The notes under the pieces are model-generated. The model searched no databases, was not told where the DNA came from, and was given only the letters and a program-made list of their open reading frames with translations. A DNA stretch of 32,605 bases from Muribaculaceae bacterium (GTDB lineage: Bacteria; Bacteroidota; Bacteroidia; Bacteroidales; Muribaculaceae). The position numbers and the translations under genes were made by a program. Positions 32,381 to 32,605 of the stretch are shown piece by piece. The stretch covers positions 1-32,605 of the forward strand of contig JAFZUL010000060.1 of assembly GCA_017618355.1 (NCBI GenBank), in the 5' to 3' direction. How positions within the stretch are numbered: the stretch's first letter is position 1; each line of letters starts with the position of its first letter.

Positions 32381-32605
32381 TTTTCTCTTATTCTGGCCCT
32401 CGGACCGGCTAGCGGCGAGGCCAGTGATGCCTTGAGGCCATGACAGGGAACGCTCGGAGCGCCCTCGCGGGCAGCGAAGCGGATAAATCTCAAGTCGAGC
32501 CAGCAACCGCGCGGCTTACGGAACGGCGCGCTCGCGCGCCTCTCCGCCTCCGGCAGAAGTGCCGCATCGGCTGTTTCTTCTTTCTTTTCTCTTTGGGCAC
32601 TCAAG
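32381..32605 (-). other. 23S-5S intergenic spacer
   Basis: A spacer of at least 225 nt, much richer in G+C than the protein gaps. It contains a perfect inverted repeat GGCGCGC-TC-GCGCGCC (32525-32540) and several smaller complementary segments, as expected for pre-rRNA processing stems. No recognisable 23S 3' sequence is seen up to the edge, and an 80-codon open frame within it does not resemble a protein. Confidence 0.65.

Overview
The window looks like a chromosomal segment from a gut-type member of the Bacteroidales, probably Muribaculaceae- or Prevotella-like. This is inferred from Bacteroidetes-type promoters (TTG, about 20 nt, TAnnTTTG), secreted proteins with C-terminal tails resembling type IX secretion sorting signals, families largely confined to the phylum (DUF3098, DUF4834, DUF3316), and gene orders typical of it: lptC with a CNNM/CBS protein, psd-pssA-DUF4834, and DUF3098-uppP-truB-queA. 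No species can be named from the sequence alone.

Layout. 1-1842: a minus-strand gene for a von Willebrand A domain fused to a macro-like domain. Its promoter is embedded in three copies of one inverted repeat, followed by a divergent intergenic region. 1843-5709: a very large secreted protein with a duplicated glycan-binding-like unit around an SGNH/DUF4886-like hydrolase domain. 6020-13094: parC, a DUF3316 envelope protein, an S41 peptidase lipoprotein, trmO and a nucleoside kinase with a ThrRS-like N-terminus. 13240-14439: a second secreted glycan-binding-like protein. 14634-18051: a phosphoethanolamine-transferase-like enzyme, trmD, a DivIC/FtsB-type division protein and a small membrane protein. 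18145-22628: an outer-membrane barrel, lptC, a CNNM/CBS protein and a GDP-mannose pyrophosphorylase. 22787-24576: psd, pssA and DUF4834. 24663-31958, minus strand: a CapA-like phosphatase, DUF3160, an unknown secreted protein, queA, truB, uppP and DUF3098. 32231-32605: the end of an rRNA operon on the minus strand (23S-5S spacer, 5S rRNA, terminator).

Much of the window serves the cell envelope. psd and pssA make phosphatidylethanolamine, which the EptA-like enzyme could use as donor. lptC belongs to LPS export, manC supplies GDP-mannose for surface glycans, and uppP recycles the lipid carrier. trmO, trmD, queA and truB are four separate tRNA-modification genes.

The most unusual signals are three. 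First, the VWA/macro-like fusion gene has three GTGTAA-N3-TTACAC operators that bracket and interleave its promoter. Second, a 39-nt hairpin element occurs twice (24622-24660 and 32179-32217), differing by four transitions, each copy next to a purine-rich tract. Third, short tandem arrays with periods of 7, 9 or 18 nt sit in several intergenic gaps. No tRNA, CRISPR array, insertion sequence or phage gene was recognised.
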